Positions 48,114-58,057 of a stretch of DNA of 64,000 nt are shown in pieces (within the stretch, counting starts at the first letter, position 1; every line of letters begins with the position of its first letter). The notes under the pieces are model-generated. The model saw only the letters and a list, made by a program, of their open reading frames with translations, searched no databases and was not told the origin of the DNA. Position numbers and translations under genes: made by a program. The DNA lies in assembly GCF_000235365.1 (NCBI RefSeq), contig NC_016454.1:372001-436000 (forward strand), in the 5' to 3' direction. This DNA comes from Eremothecium cymbalariae DBVPG#7215 (lineage: Eukaryota; Ascomycota; Saccharomycetes; Saccharomycetales; Saccharomycetaceae).

Positions 48114-48496
48114 ATGCTATTCTTCTCCTTCCTCAAAACCTTAGTTGATCAAGAGGTTACAGTAGAAGTATGTGCCATAGACACCTTGAAAGGATTTTAC
48201 ACCCTACCCCTTTTTGACCTATTGTCACCCAGTTACTAACGAACTCTCCTCACCCTCTCCAGCTCAAAAATGACATTGAATTGAAAGGCACTCTGAAGTC
48301 TGTTGATCAGTTCCTAAACCTCAAACTGGATAACATATCTTGTAATAACAATGCAAAGTATCCCCATCTCTCCAGTGTACGCAACATATTCATTAGAGGT
48401 TCTACCGTGCGGTATGTGTACTTGAACAAAAGCATAGTGGACACAAATCTATTGCAGGATGCAGCGAGAAGAGAAGCCGTGAGTGAAAAGAAATAG
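48114..48496 (+). CDS. LSM2: Lsm2, U6 snRNP and mRNA-decay Sm-like protein (spliced)
   Basis: Two exons, 48114-48167 and 48263-48496, join to a 95-residue protein, exactly the S. cerevisiae length. Exon 1 encodes MLFFSFLKTLVDQEVTVE; exon 2 continues LKNDIELKGTLKSVDQFLNL (Sm1) and ends with the Sm2 motif NIFIRGSTVRYVYLNKS. Lsm2 is in the nuclear Lsm2-8 ring on U6 snRNA and the cytoplasmic Lsm1-7 decay ring. S. cerevisiae LSM2 also has an intron. Confidence 0.97.
48168..48262 (+). other. Intron of LSM2
   Basis: GTATGT donor at 48168, TACTAAC branch site at 48234-48240, CAG acceptor ending at 48262; 95 nt. Removing it restores the conserved Sm reading frame. Confidence 0.97.
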
Positions 48497-48596
48497 ATTA
48501 CCAACCATATATGTATATATATATATATGCTTATTATATATCTGACTGCATGTACAATAGCTAATAACTGTTTGTCCGTTCAAACCAACTGCGGCG

Positions 48597-49025
48597 CTAC
48601 CGAGACCCCAGATTCAATAACCGCTTTTCACATGCCCCTCGTGTGTGGCCAATCTCATGGCAGTATGAACATGCAATCTGGTTCTTCTTCTTTCGTTTCC
48701 CTTTGTTTTTCCTTTGCTCTGGCTGCCGCTGCCGCTCTACACCTTGTCCAGACGGTACTTCTTCGAGAGGAACCAACGCATAAGTCCGACCCTCCCGCTC
48801 TATCACCTGCAGGCCACCACCAAGAACCTCATCAAGTTTTGGAACATCCACTTTCGGATTGCCATCTCCACAGGACACCAGAAGAGACTCCGTGAGCTTC
48901 ACTACATTTTGCAGCTTTTGCTCATACTGTGCCTTGACACGCTGCTGCTGCTGCTGCCTGTCCGCCAGCACCCGTAGAAGCACCTCCATAGAAGGGTTAC
49001 CTACCACACTGCCTGAACTCTCCAT
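48597..49025 (-). CDS. Small CCHC zinc-knuckle protein
   Basis: 142 residues. An N-terminal helical part with a Gln run (VLADRQQQQQRVKAQYEQKL) precedes a short conserved-looking middle (DEVLGGGLQVIEREGRTYALVPLEE). A basic linker (RKNKGKRKKKNQ) leads to a C-terminal zinc knuckle CSYCHEIGHTRGAC (CX2CX4HX4C). Such knuckles bind single-stranded RNA or DNA. An in-frame TGA immediately precedes the GTG-initiated extension, so the ATG at 49025 is the start. By size and closeness to GDI1 it may be the ortholog of S. cerevisiae YER137C (148 residues, uncharacterised); this is a guess. The gene converges on LSM2. Confidence 0.72.
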   Translation of the reverse strand: MESSGSVVGNPSMEVLLRVLADRQQQQQRVKAQYEQKLQNVVKLTESLLVSCGDGNPKVDVPKLDEVLGGGLQVIEREGRTYALVPLEEVPSGQGVERQRQPEQRKNKGKRKKKNQIACSYCHEIGHTRGACEKRLLNLGSR

Positions 49026-49366
49026 CTTTGAAGGCGCTTTGACTTCCACTCATCGTCATAGCATTCGAAACAACCATGCCAAATAGCACTTGAAGCAAGC
49101 TACTATAATACAAAATCTTACTACGCTAGAGAGCCTACACCGAACACTGTCCGGAACTGTCCGGCCTATAGGTACCCTGCCTCACGCAATACAGAGTCCG
49201 GTACATTTTATTCCGGACACAATTGGACCGCTCTGCTGAGCTACCATACCACTATCCTCTTACTGAATATAATGCCGAACGCTGCCTTTTAGGAGCCACT
49301 CTTCTTCTGGTGCGCTGCAGCTTTTATGACAAGGAGAGCACGTGACTTAATAAAAATTAGCAGTGC

Positions 49367-49374
49367 TATATAAA
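49367..49374 (+). promoter_or_regulatory. TATA box of SCR1
   Basis: TATATAAA 24 bp before the inferred SCR1 start, the position expected for the upstream TATA that helps TFIIIB at yeast SCR1. A CACGTG lies at 49339-49344. Confidence 0.75.
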
Positions 49375-49390
49375 CACTTCTCTGAGTGTT

Positions 49391-49836
49391 AGTCTATAAC
49401 TGTGACGGTTAGCTAAGTGGGAGCGTAGCCAATGAATTCTGGCCTGGTCTTCGAACGTGTTCGCGCGTTCGAACCTGCGGCTGGACAAGATTGCATTAAA
49501 GTGGCCTGTCGTTCTAGGCGGGCTGCGCTTCACGCTACTTAGAGGCCTCATCAGAGGCCATCGTGATCTATCTGGATCGACGTGTCCTGTTTATTATCGA
49601 TTCTTGCGGGCCCGCGGTGTCTGGTGGTGAGAGAAGTCCACCACCGGCCCAGCAGTAATGGTTGGGCTCTAGGCTCTTTGCTCTCATCGCTGAAGGGGAG
49701 TTTAATCCAGCACAGCAAGAGCAGCCCGTGGGAAGGCGGGCGGGATGGCACGTCTCCAGTCCGGTGTTCCAATGGGTGTTGTCCGTTGGCTCCGTGGGTC
49801 ACTCGGTAGATTCGAGCTTCGCAACCGCGGTTTTTT
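49391..49836 (+). ncRNA. SCR1: SCR1, signal recognition particle (7SL) RNA
   Basis: About 446 nt. AGTCTATAA at the 5' end resembles AGGCTGTAA of S. cerevisiae SCR1, and further blocks GAATTCTGGCC, GCTTCACGCT...AGAGGC and GGATCGAC...GTGTCCTGT match what I recall of that RNA (522 nt). Pol III signals fit: A box TAGCTAAGTGG at 49410-49420, B box CGTTCGAACCT at 49466-49476 (about +75, as in S. cerevisiae) and a T6 terminator at 49831-49836. Open frames across the region on both strands are GC-rich artefacts. The RNA scaffolds SRP for ER targeting. The 5' end is inferred to within a few bases. Confidence 0.87.
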
Positions 49837-50195
49837 AGAGCGGTGATCGGAGATCACGTGATCCGGGTAGGACTTGTTTTATGTCACGTGCTTGAATTTT
49901 TTAATGGATTCCCGCAACAGAGTGGGGGAGTCGTTATCAATGCATGCCATGGTTGCCTTACTCAAAGCAAAAAGGCGTCATCAAGTGTATAGCAAGTGAA
50001 GACCGTAACATCAGCAACGTACTGTGTGGTTGTCGACTTAGACCGTTTGTTTAATTGATTTGTGGTGAAAAAACAAGTCGGCTTCTATACACAAGTTGCT
50101 AAGTCCAAGATATTTCGCCTCGTCTTGCAAACAACAAACAAGAAAACGAAGGCCACAAGACACATAAATTTATAATCAAAAACGTCATAGGGTCG
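49837..50195 (+). promoter_or_regulatory. ERG12 promoter with CACGTG boxes
   Basis: A 12-bp palindrome GATCACGTGATC (49852-49863) and a further CACGTG (49885-49890) lie 30 bp apart, between the SCR1 terminator and ERG12. Nothing else recognised. Confidence 0.65.
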
Positions 50196-51470
50196 ATGAC
50201 TATTATTTCTCCATCCGTTTTGCTACCGTTGGTCACTTCAGCTCCAGGGAAGGTTATCATTTTTGGTGAGCATGCGGCGGTTTACAATAGGGCAGCTATT
50301 GCCGCCAGTGTGTCATCGTTAAGAACATATCTTTTTGTTTCACAATGTCAGGATGAGGAAACTATTGGTATGGAGTTTCCAGATATTAAGTTTAGTTGTA
50401 AGTGGTCTCATAAGGAGTTGAGTTCTATCTCTAAGGAGGTGTTGAGTAAATGTTTTCATTCCAAGAACTTGCAGTCTGAGTTGACGGAATTTTTGGAGCA
50501 ACCGTTATCGAAGTTGGATGATACATTGACACGCCATGCGGCGTTTTGCTTTCTATACTTATACATGTGTTTATGTCCTGATATGAAGGGGATCAAATTT
50601 ATTATGAAGTCGACGTTGCCGATTGGTGCTGGTCTTGGGTCTAGTGCGTCTGTAGCAGTGTGTTTATCGTTGGCGATGGCCAAGCTCGGGGGCCATATTG
50701 GCCATGAATCGAATCGGCTAACAGCTGCAGAAAAAGCGTTTATTAATCAGTGGTCTCTCACGGGGGAGAAGTGTATACATGGGACTCCCTCTGGTATTGA
50801 TAACGCAGTTGCGACGTACGGTAACGCAGTTCTTTTCCAACGGCAAAGTGATGGTTCTACGAGGTTTGAACCGATGAAAGACTTTCCGCAGATCCCAATG
50901 ATTTTGACGAACACCAAGATTCCCAAATCTACAAAGGTTTTGGTTGCAAATGTGAGGAAGTTGGTAGAAAAGGATCCTTTGATTACTACGCCGATACTAG
51001 ATGCCATGGAGCAGATTGCAAAAAAGGCCAGTAAAATACTTCCAGCAGTTGACACTGACACTCTGCTGTATGCGGAGTTGTTGGAGTTGGTTAGAATAAA
51101 CCATGGACTCTTAGTTTCTCTTGGCGTGTCCCATCCTGGTTTGGAAGCAGTAAAGTGTCTGAGTGATAATATGAAAGTTGGGGCCACCAAGTTGACAGGT
51201 GCCGGTGGTGGTGGATGTGCATTGACTTTGTTAAATAAAGATATTGATTATCAGGAAATAGACCAATTCATAGACACGTTGTCTCAGCAATATGGATACG
51301 AGTCTTTCTCTACTGACCTGGGTGGGTTCGGATGCTGCTTCTTGTCTCGAGAAAGTATGCAGTCACGTTTGGAAGAAATAACAAGATTATTTGAAGAACC
51401 ATCTACAGAACAGCAACTAACTGATATGCTACTACCTGGTAACTCATCTTTGATGTGGATACATCATTGA
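50196..51470 (+). CDS. ERG12: Erg12, mevalonate kinase
   Basis: 424 residues (S. cerevisiae 443). GHMP kinase that phosphorylates mevalonate with ATP in ergosterol and isoprenoid synthesis, in the cytosol. Motifs: SAPGKVIIFGEHAAVY at the N-terminus, the ATP loop LPIGAGLGSSASVAVCLS near residue 145, GTPSGIDNAVATYG (catalytic Asp) near 200 and GAGGGGCALTLL near 330. The frame is intact and full length. Confidence 0.96.
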   Translation: MTIISPSVLLPLVTSAPGKVIIFGEHAAVYNRAAIAASVSSLRTYLFVSQCQDEETIGMEFPDIKFSCKWSHKELSSISKEVLSKCFHSKNLQSELTEFLEQPLSKLDDTLTRHAAFCFLYLYMCLCPDMKGIKFIMKSTLPIGAGLGSSASVAVCLSLAMAKLGGHIGHESNRLTAAEKAFINQWSLTGEKCIHGTPSGIDNAVATYGNAVLFQRQSDGSTRFEPMKDFPQIPMILTNTKIPKSTKVLVANVRKLVEKDPLITTPILDAMEQIAKKASKILPAVDTDTLLYAELLELVRINHGLLVSLGVSHPGLEAVKCLSDNMKVGATKLTGAGGGGCALTLLNKDIDYQEIDQFIDTLSQQYGYESFSTDLGGFGCCFLSRESMQSRLEEITRLFEEPSTEQQLTDMLLPGNSSLMWIHH

Positions 51471-51664
51471 AAACAGTTTTCGTTGAATTTTGGTATATAC
51501 TTTTTTGTTTAACCAATCTTAAAAAGTTTATTAATTTGGCTTTGAGAGCAACTAGATACACAAGACGGTGAGAAGTATATAATATTTATAATTCATCTCC
51601 CTTTAATATTATTTTTTATCTTTCTTTAAATAATACTTTCCATCTTCTTTGCTTTTGAAGGCAA

Positions 51665-52648
51665 TCACATCCCTCTGTTGAAATAGACTTGCTGAATCAC
51701 CTTACCATCTCTGTCTTTCTTTTCAGATAGCTCAGGTTCCAGTTTCTTCACATTTATAGCTTGGTATTGAGGGAACACGCCTAGAGCAAAAGGCAACGCT
51801 GCAAATGCAGTCGCTGTGATGACAACCAACTGGACTAATGACTGAACTGCAAACCGTTTACCCTTAAGCGGACCCTTCTGCAAACGCACCATAATCAAGG
51901 GAGGTATCACCATAATTGGCGTTGCATTAATCACTCTGCTTAGCGCTGTCTCACCAACTGCCAAAAACGCAGCTTTTTTAGACTTCCCAACCTCATCCCC
52001 ATTCGAATCGTATACCGTAATGCCCTTGCGAATCTCATTGCCCCTCATTAAAAACACATTAATAACACCTGCTGAAACAACGGCGGCGAAGGGCACCAGC
52101 CTTCCCAAAACCATCTTGGTATTGGCAGAGAGATTCTTTAACCTAGGCACCAGCTTATTCAAACCAACAGCAACACCACAAGAAGCCGTCACAGCAGCTG
52201 TGTAGTTTGTAACCAATTGCTGTGTAGACATTGGATGCGACTTGTTGGAATTCGCAGAATTCACTGCAACATTCAAAGACTGATTAGCCCATTGCCAGAA
52301 GACCGTACCCATGGTACCCATACCAGGAGTTAACATACCAGTTGTCACAAGCAAATTCGATAACACATTACTAGACATCCGGAAGGGCAACAAAACCGTA
52401 TCACCAGTATCAGGGTGTACAGTAGAATCCAACTGTTTCTTCGCATACCAGAACTCTGGAGTAGGTTCTTTCAACTTCCCATGTCGATAAGCACTGATGA
52501 TATCCCTAGCCTGTTTAAGATCTGCCTCTGTAGTAAGTAGCATAGTAGGATCGGCAATTTCTGCACAGTGACGCACACGACCCCAGTAAGTATTCAAATC
52601 ATAACGTGACTCAGGTAATGCAACTGGACCAGGAATACTCGATGCCAT
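51665..52648 (-). CDS. FSF1: Fsf1, sideroflexin-family mitochondrial carrier
   Basis: 327 residues, the S. cerevisiae length. Sideroflexins are multi-pass mitochondrial inner-membrane amino-acid (serine) carriers; the yeast protein is thought to act likewise. Family features: RYDLNTYWGRVRHCAEIADPTMLL at the N-terminus, HPDTGDTVLLPFRMSSNVLSN, the motif near residue 125 with WQWANQSLNVAVNSANSN, and several hydrophobic segments. Neighbours YTM1 and TPO4 match S. cerevisiae YOR271C-YOR273C. Confidence 0.95.
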   Translation of the reverse strand: MASSIPGPVALPESRYDLNTYWGRVRHCAEIADPTMLLTTEADLKQARDIISAYRHGKLKEPTPEFWYAKKQLDSTVHPDTGDTVLLPFRMSSNVLSNLLVTTGMLTPGMGTMGTVFWQWANQSLNVAVNSANSNKSHPMSTQQLVTNYTAAVTASCGVAVGLNKLVPRLKNLSANTKMVLGRLVPFAAVVSAGVINVFLMRGNEIRKGITVYDSNGDEVGKSKKAAFLAVGETALSRVINATPIMVIPPLIMVRLQKGPLKGKRFAVQSLVQLVVITATAFAALPFALGVFPQYQAINVKKLEPELSEKKDRDGKVIQQVYFNRGM

Positions 52649-53764
52649 CTTGTGTCAACTATTCGATACCGATATAAAACTGACTATAATTTATCAACCC
52701 TGTTGAAAAACCTATGTGGTGCAGATGAATGCAAGACTGCTCCAATCCAATTCTCCTTTGGATAGTATATAACCTCTCAATATTTGATAACTAAAACTAC
52801 TCGCTCCCGCTCCCCTTTCCCAGGAAGCTGCTACATCATATTCATTACAAACCCAGCTGCTAACCGCATAGAAACTGACTCGCGAATGCTCAAAAGGCTC
52901 GGGAAGTATCGGGTGGCTGCACGGGACTGGCATCCGATGGCGGAATTCTACCTACATTCGTTATGACCTCGTTGGCGATGATTGTCACTACGTCTTATTA
53001 CAAACCCCACATTAAAAGAAGAGCGCAAAAAGAAGAGCGCCCAGCTCCTAACCTTGCATATGTCTGTATACGGAGAATACAGCCCTCCTACAAGCTCTAA
53101 GAAGCATCATTCCCAAAGACAAGCCTCTACTACATTGTATAGTATGTGTAAAAGTAACCCTAAAGGCTTCTTGGCTTAACCAGGTTCGCCAACCTTTAGT
53201 GTTACCCGGACTTAATAAATTTGTTGAAAAATTCTTATTTCTACAGAAACTGTCAGCTATGCCTCTTTGGATTCTGCAAGACACTTTTACTGTTAGAAAG
53301 CTTTTGATTTATGTTTTCTCTCAGTGATACGAAATATATATGCCTTCTATTCACTGTGCCATCTTGTGTAGTAGATGATCAGAGGGGAAAAGAAGAGCTA
53401 GATTGATATTCGCAAACGTCCTCATACTGAATAGGGTAATTAACTTTTTTGGAGGCTCTAATTGGTAACTGCGTGAGCGATACATTCTGGGATTGTTGTA
53501 GTTGTTATTAGCTTGTAGATTTTGATTGAGTAAACATAAACAAGTTGTAGACTTATGGTTTTCTTCTAGTTATAGTGCTGGTCAGGTTTCTATTCAGAAT
53601 TCTCATTAAGACGGTTTCGTTTCTTTTTGGGTGATTTTGAAAAATTTGAAGGTTCTTCATCTCATCTCATCTCAATATTGAAAAATAAAAAAGTAGGTGG
53701 TATTGCAGATAGTTTAGACCAAGAAGGCACAAGCAGGAAGCTCTGAACGATAGGATTGTAGAAT
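52649..53764. other. Divergent promoter FSF1/YTM1
   Basis: 1.1 kb. AGAAGAGCGC occurs twice 14 bp apart near 53,020. A Reb1 site TTACCCGG is at 53202-53209. Near YTM1, TGAAAAATTTG (53638-53648) is a one-mismatch RRPE, followed by four CTCAT copies (about 53,658-53,673) where a PAC would be expected. Short open frames are not supported. Confidence 0.65.
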
Positions 53765-55102
53765 ATGGCCGAGGACAAGTCACAGGCTAAGATCAAGTTT
53801 TTCACTAGAGAGTCTGATGAATCTCTGCATGTTTTAGATACGCCTCTGTTTGCCCCAGTATCTTTGAAAAGGTATGGATTATCGGAAATTGTGAATCATT
53901 TGTTAGGGTTGGAGAAACCAATTCCTTTTGATTTTTTGGTAGATGGGGAGTTATTGAGGACTTCACTGCAGGAGTATTTGACGAAGAAAGGGCTATCTAC
54001 GGAAACGATTTTAAATGTTGAATATACTAGGGCGGTTCTTCCGCCATCTTATTTGAACAGTTTTGATAATGACGACTGGGTGAGTGCTTTGGATGTTGGA
54101 GGGAATAAGATTGTTAGTGGTTCATACGATGGGATTGTGCGTACTTGGAATTTGTCTGGGAAGGTGGAAAAACAATATTCTGGTCACTCGGGTGCGGTTC
54201 GAGCGGTGAAATATGTGTCTAACACAAGAATGGTTTCGGGTGGTAATGACCGTACGTTACGTCTATGGAAGACTAAAAACGACGATGTTAAGAACTTGGA
54301 TGAATTTGAGGATGTTGAAAATGCGCATACGTTGGCTATCTTGGAAGGTCACAAGGCCCCAGTAGTTTCTATTGATGTTCGGGGAGAAAAGATATTGTCC
54401 GCTTCTTATGATAATACTATTGGTATCTGGTCGACTAACTATAAGGAAATGACGGCCGTTGATCCGGTGAGTGATCTAGGAGAAAAACTATCGACTGCTT
54501 CAAAAAAGAGAAGGAAGCTTGCGTTAAAAGATGGATCGATAAGAAGACGTGCGCCATTGTCCCTGTTGGAGTCCCACAAAGCGCCTGTTGAACAAGCTAT
54601 TTTCGACTCCAATGATAGTACCGTAGGATATTCTGTATCGCAAGATCATATGATTAAGACGTGGGATTTGGTTACGTCGCGCTGTGTTGACACCAAGACT
54701 ACTTCTTACTCATTGCTTTCAATTGTTGAAATGCCAGCCCGAAGGCTGTTGGCTTGTGGGTCTAGCGCTAGACACATTATCTTGCATGATCCAAGAATGG
54801 ATTCATCATCCAAGATTATCCAGAAGCAACTCATTGGCCACAATAATTTTGTGGTCTCTTTAGATACTTGCCCTGAAAATGAATATATGTTGTGTTCTGG
54901 TTCCCACGATGGAACTGTTAGGGTTTGGGATGTCAGATCAGACGCGCCCTTGTATACCATCACGAGGGAGGATAAGTCAGTACAGAAGGGAATCAATGAT
55001 AAGGTTTTTGCTGTTAAATGGGCTAAGGATGTTGGCATTATTAGTGGAGGTCAGGACAAAAAGCTTCAATTTAACAAAGGTGACAATCTTTTCAAGAAAT
55101 GA
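53765..55102 (+). CDS. YTM1: Ytm1, WD-repeat 60S assembly factor
   Basis: 445 residues (S. cerevisiae 460). Part of the Nop7-Erb1-Ytm1 (PeBoW) complex; the AAA ATPase Rea1 removes it from pre-60S particles. The N-terminal NLE/UBL domain (IKFFTRESDESLHVLDTPLFAPVSLKRYGLSEIVNHLL) is followed by seven WD-like repeats, for example SGSYDGIVRTWNL, SGGNDRTLRLW, SASYDNTIGIW and SGSHDGTVRVWD. An insert with KKRRKLALKDGSIRRRAP could be a nuclear-localisation signal. Degenerate RRPE/PAC-like promoter elements fit RiBi regulation. Confidence 0.95.
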   Translation: MAEDKSQAKIKFFTRESDESLHVLDTPLFAPVSLKRYGLSEIVNHLLGLEKPIPFDFLVDGELLRTSLQEYLTKKGLSTETILNVEYTRAVLPPSYLNSFDNDDWVSALDVGGNKIVSGSYDGIVRTWNLSGKVEKQYSGHSGAVRAVKYVSNTRMVSGGNDRTLRLWKTKNDDVKNLDEFEDVENAHTLAILEGHKAPVVSIDVRGEKILSASYDNTIGIWSTNYKEMTAVDPVSDLGEKLSTASKKRRKLALKDGSIRRRAPLSLLESHKAPVEQAIFDSNDSTVGYSVSQDHMIKTWDLVTSRCVDTKTTSYSLLSIVEMPARRLLACGSSARHIILHDPRMDSSSKIIQKQLIGHNNFVVSLDTCPENEYMLCSGSHDGTVRVWDVRSDAPLYTITREDKSVQKGINDKVFAVKWAKDVGIISGGQDKKLQFNKGDNLFKK

Positions 55103-55711
55103 TGTATACATATATATATTTCTTCTCTCTCTTTTTTTGAATGTAATAGTCACCATATGTACAGTATAATTGCAATTAAAAGATTACGTGAGAGTTTGCT
55201 ATATGCGCCATCATTAGCTGATTCAACCCCCTACGGATTCCCAAATATTACCCAAATATATCGGTAACGATGATATATTTTATAAATAAAATGCCTCCAT
55301 TCTGAGAAAAGCTAAATAGAACTATACTACTAGTTTTAATTAAACAAAGATTAGTTAGGTTTTAGAAAATATAATACTGATATACAGTTGAATGAGTATT
55401 AAGGGGATGCGCCAATAGTATAAAAAAATATAATGCTCAAAGTTTACGCTATAAATACATGAGTCATTTTAAAAAGACATGCAAAGCGACGGCTTATAAT
55501 GCACCTCGAGCATCTAATATGTATAATTAATATGCCATTCATAATATGAGTTCAAATTATAAAGTTGAGTTCAACCTTTTAATTCATAATTAAGTGAGTT
55601 TGTCTTGTTCACAAATGCAAATTCAATCTTGTTCTATCCTGTGGTGAACTTCCATTCACTTTAATTTATTTTTTTATTCTTTTTTGATTTATACTTCTGC
55701 TCCTGGCCCTT
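55103..55711. other. Convergent intergenic YTM1/TPO4
   Basis: AT-rich 3' flanks; no gene or structure recognised. Confidence 0.65.
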
Positions 55712-57415
55712 TTAAACATTCTCTTTGGAATACTTCTCTTTGTTCAAGTCAGCTGGTGGTAATGCCCCATCAACCTCCACATCAACTTCAGTAGTATCCT
55801 CGCTATCGGCTTCTGCTGGCCCAGATGCTCCCTGGTAAGGTTTTAGTGCATCATAACCAAAAACAGACTTCTTTCTCATGGCTTTCCCATATCTTTCAAA
55901 GATCCAAGGTACAGGAACCATGGCAAGACTGATAAACCCAAATAGAGAAGATGCCCAATCGATACCCAGATTATTATACATTTGCACGGTGAATAATGGG
56001 AACACACAACTGGTAATATAACGCAACATATTGTTTGCGGCAAATGCAGAAGACACAACCAACACTGGGTACGATGTAGTAAAGTACATCAACACACTAA
56101 AGAAAATTAGAATCAGTCCAAACCCGAATGGAACACCTGCCAATAAAGGCACCATCCAATGAACAGATTCCTTGGCAGACCAACCCATCCAAAACAACGC
56201 TGCTGGCAATGCAATAGATCCAACCTTGGTCACCAGCAAAAATTCCTCAGGAGCAATGTTTAATAATTTCCCGCTCGTAGGATCTCTCCGGCCTCTCAAT
56301 GGAGCATCTCTCTTACTGTCAGGATTTGCCAATGGAGGGGTACCCTCCGGAGCTGCTGGGTAGTAATACTTACGGTCATACCAAATGTAAAATATAGTCC
56401 CAATCCATAACCCAACGGAAATACCCAAAAACGTCAAACCAGACTCACCCATCGAGAAATGGTACACTTGGCGGAAGATGATAGGGTATGCTTCAAAAAA
56501 TGCAAATAAAACTGCAAATACGAATGCAACATACACAGAAAACACAAGCACAATGGGTTCGACAAAAAGCATCTTAATAGGCCTGAAAACAGTCACCGTG
56601 AACGTCATCTTAATAAACCTATGCATCTCCTCTCTACTCATCTTTTTAATAGACAGCCCACGCTTCGCCGCACGCTTGCGCAAGATCACCATCCTATGAG
56701 ATTCCGGCATAAAACATACAAAGGGGAACAGCACAGCTCCCGCAATAAGATGGATCCAAACACCCCACTTCCAGCCCTTCTTCTCAGCTGCGAAGCCCGC
56801 CATAATCGGAGAAATAACAGGCCCCAAAAACGGCGCCATACAAAAACTAGCCATGGCTACAGAAACCTGGTCCACATCAAATATATCAACAATAGTACCA
56901 CTAGCAACAGATAAAGCTGGCGATGCAAACACACCTGACAAAAACCTCAAAGGCAAGATAATGCCCATCCGCTGCCCAGAGAATCCAACTCCCAAAGCAA
57001 ACAGCATAGAAGGAGGCAGTGAAAGTAAATAAATAGGCTTTCTACCATAAACCTCAGAAAGTGGCGCACCAACAACCATAGCCAAACCCAACAAATAGAA
57101 AGTTAACCCTGCAAGAGCCAAGGTCTGATCAATGTTATATTTCAACACCAACTCGGGAACCGCCGAAACATACAACGATGACCCCATCGACACGACCAAA
57201 CACAAAAATGCTGCTACTAACGTAGTATACCACTTTTTCCAAACCGGCCAATTATGAGGATTGTCCTCATCGTACCGATCATCCCAATCCAAATCCTTAG
57301 GATCTATGAGATCCCCCTCTTCCCCCTCCTTCTTATGGGTATTGTCACCACCACCACTCGCAATACGATCCAGTGATCTCCAATTGTCACCTACCGTCTC
57401 AAGTGATCCCGTCAT
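55712..57415 (-). CDS. TPO4: Tpo4-like MFS polyamine/drug:H+ antiporter
   Basis: 567 residues (S. cerevisiae Tpo4 659). DHA1-family major facilitator with 12 predicted membrane helices. The N-terminal cytoplasmic part has the family DEDNPHNWPVWKKWY motif, followed by loop 2-3 EVYGRKPIYLLSL and FLSGVFASPALSVASGTIVDIF. The large central loop contains KKMSREEMHRF. In S. cerevisiae Tpo4 exports spermine, spermidine and putrescine at the plasma membrane. Family membership is certain; TPO4 rather than another TPO or DHA1 gene rests on position after YTM1 and before MOD5. The shorter N-terminus is the main difference. Confidence 0.85.
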   Translation of the reverse strand: MTGSLETVGDNWRSLDRIASGGGDNTHKKEGEEGDLIDPKDLDWDDRYDEDNPHNWPVWKKWYTTLVAAFLCLVVSMGSSLYVSAVPELVLKYNIDQTLALAGLTFYLLGLAMVVGAPLSEVYGRKPIYLLSLPPSMLFALGVGFSGQRMGIILPLRFLSGVFASPALSVASGTIVDIFDVDQVSVAMASFCMAPFLGPVISPIMAGFAAEKKGWKWGVWIHLIAGAVLFPFVCFMPESHRMVILRKRAAKRGLSIKKMSREEMHRFIKMTFTVTVFRPIKMLFVEPIVLVFSVYVAFVFAVLFAFFEAYPIIFRQVYHFSMGESGLTFLGISVGLWIGTIFYIWYDRKYYYPAAPEGTPPLANPDSKRDAPLRGRRDPTSGKLLNIAPEEFLLVTKVGSIALPAALFWMGWSAKESVHWMVPLLAGVPFGFGLILIFFSVLMYFTTSYPVLVVSSAFAANNMLRYITSCVFPLFTVQMYNNLGIDWASSLFGFISLAMVPVPWIFERYGKAMRKKSVFGYDALKPYQGASGPAEADSEDTTEVDVEVDGALPPADLNKEKYSKENV

Positions 57416-58057
57416 CTTTCCTGTATTTTTACGTCAGCAACCTGCCAAAATACCTATCTATGCGTCGCCCTACCTTTTACCCAGCTATAACAGATGATCT
57501 ACGAACCAAATTCGTTATATCCTTACACCTAATAAACTTCTCTCCACCGTGCTATGATATTACGTGAAACAAAAGCTTGCTGCCTTTTTTCCTGTACTAG
57601 AATCCAAACCTATGCGTCGCTGGAGAAAAAACCTGCACTATATTTATATATAGACTACAGAACCACTTCCTTGCCAATAAAACACAACCTAATATTCCGG
57701 TACATGGAATCGAAATGATCTTTGTTCTTTATATATTTTGGAACCCTCTCTAAGCACGATGTCTTCCACCGTATTCTTCTGCCAGCAGAGCTGTGCCCTG
57801 GTTTAGTTAAGCTGTGTCTGCGGTGTTAGTGGAACCGTTCCGCGCGAAAGCCCGGAATCCGGCTGTCATAAAAAACTCCCGTCGCCTTTTCTTCCTGGAG
57901 GGATCCCTTTTGCATATCAATAATTAAGTTGTGGGTGATCTACCTTTCATGCAACACACAGAAGAACCAGAACCTTGACCCTGACCCTGAACCAGCCTGT
58001 CTGCATTTCGAGTACGTCGTGCGGTATATCACTAATAATAATAATCATAATAAGGGG
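57416..58057. other. Divergent promoter TPO4/DML1
   Basis: A GC-rich patch at 57,770-57,890 has several CGG/CCG triplets, including CGG-N11-CCG at 57821-57837. Such triplets are the half-sites of Zn2Cys6 factors that often control DHA1 transporters. No specific site can be assigned. Confidence 0.55.

Noticed and set aside
49551..49809. Open frames on both strands near 49.6 kb
   Set aside because: They lie inside SCR1 RNA, whose Pol III signals explain the sequence.
57821..57837. CGG-N11-CCG Gal4/Lac9-type site before TPO4/DML1
   Set aside because: Inner bases do not fit the Gal4 consensus and neither gene is a galactose gene; could be chance.
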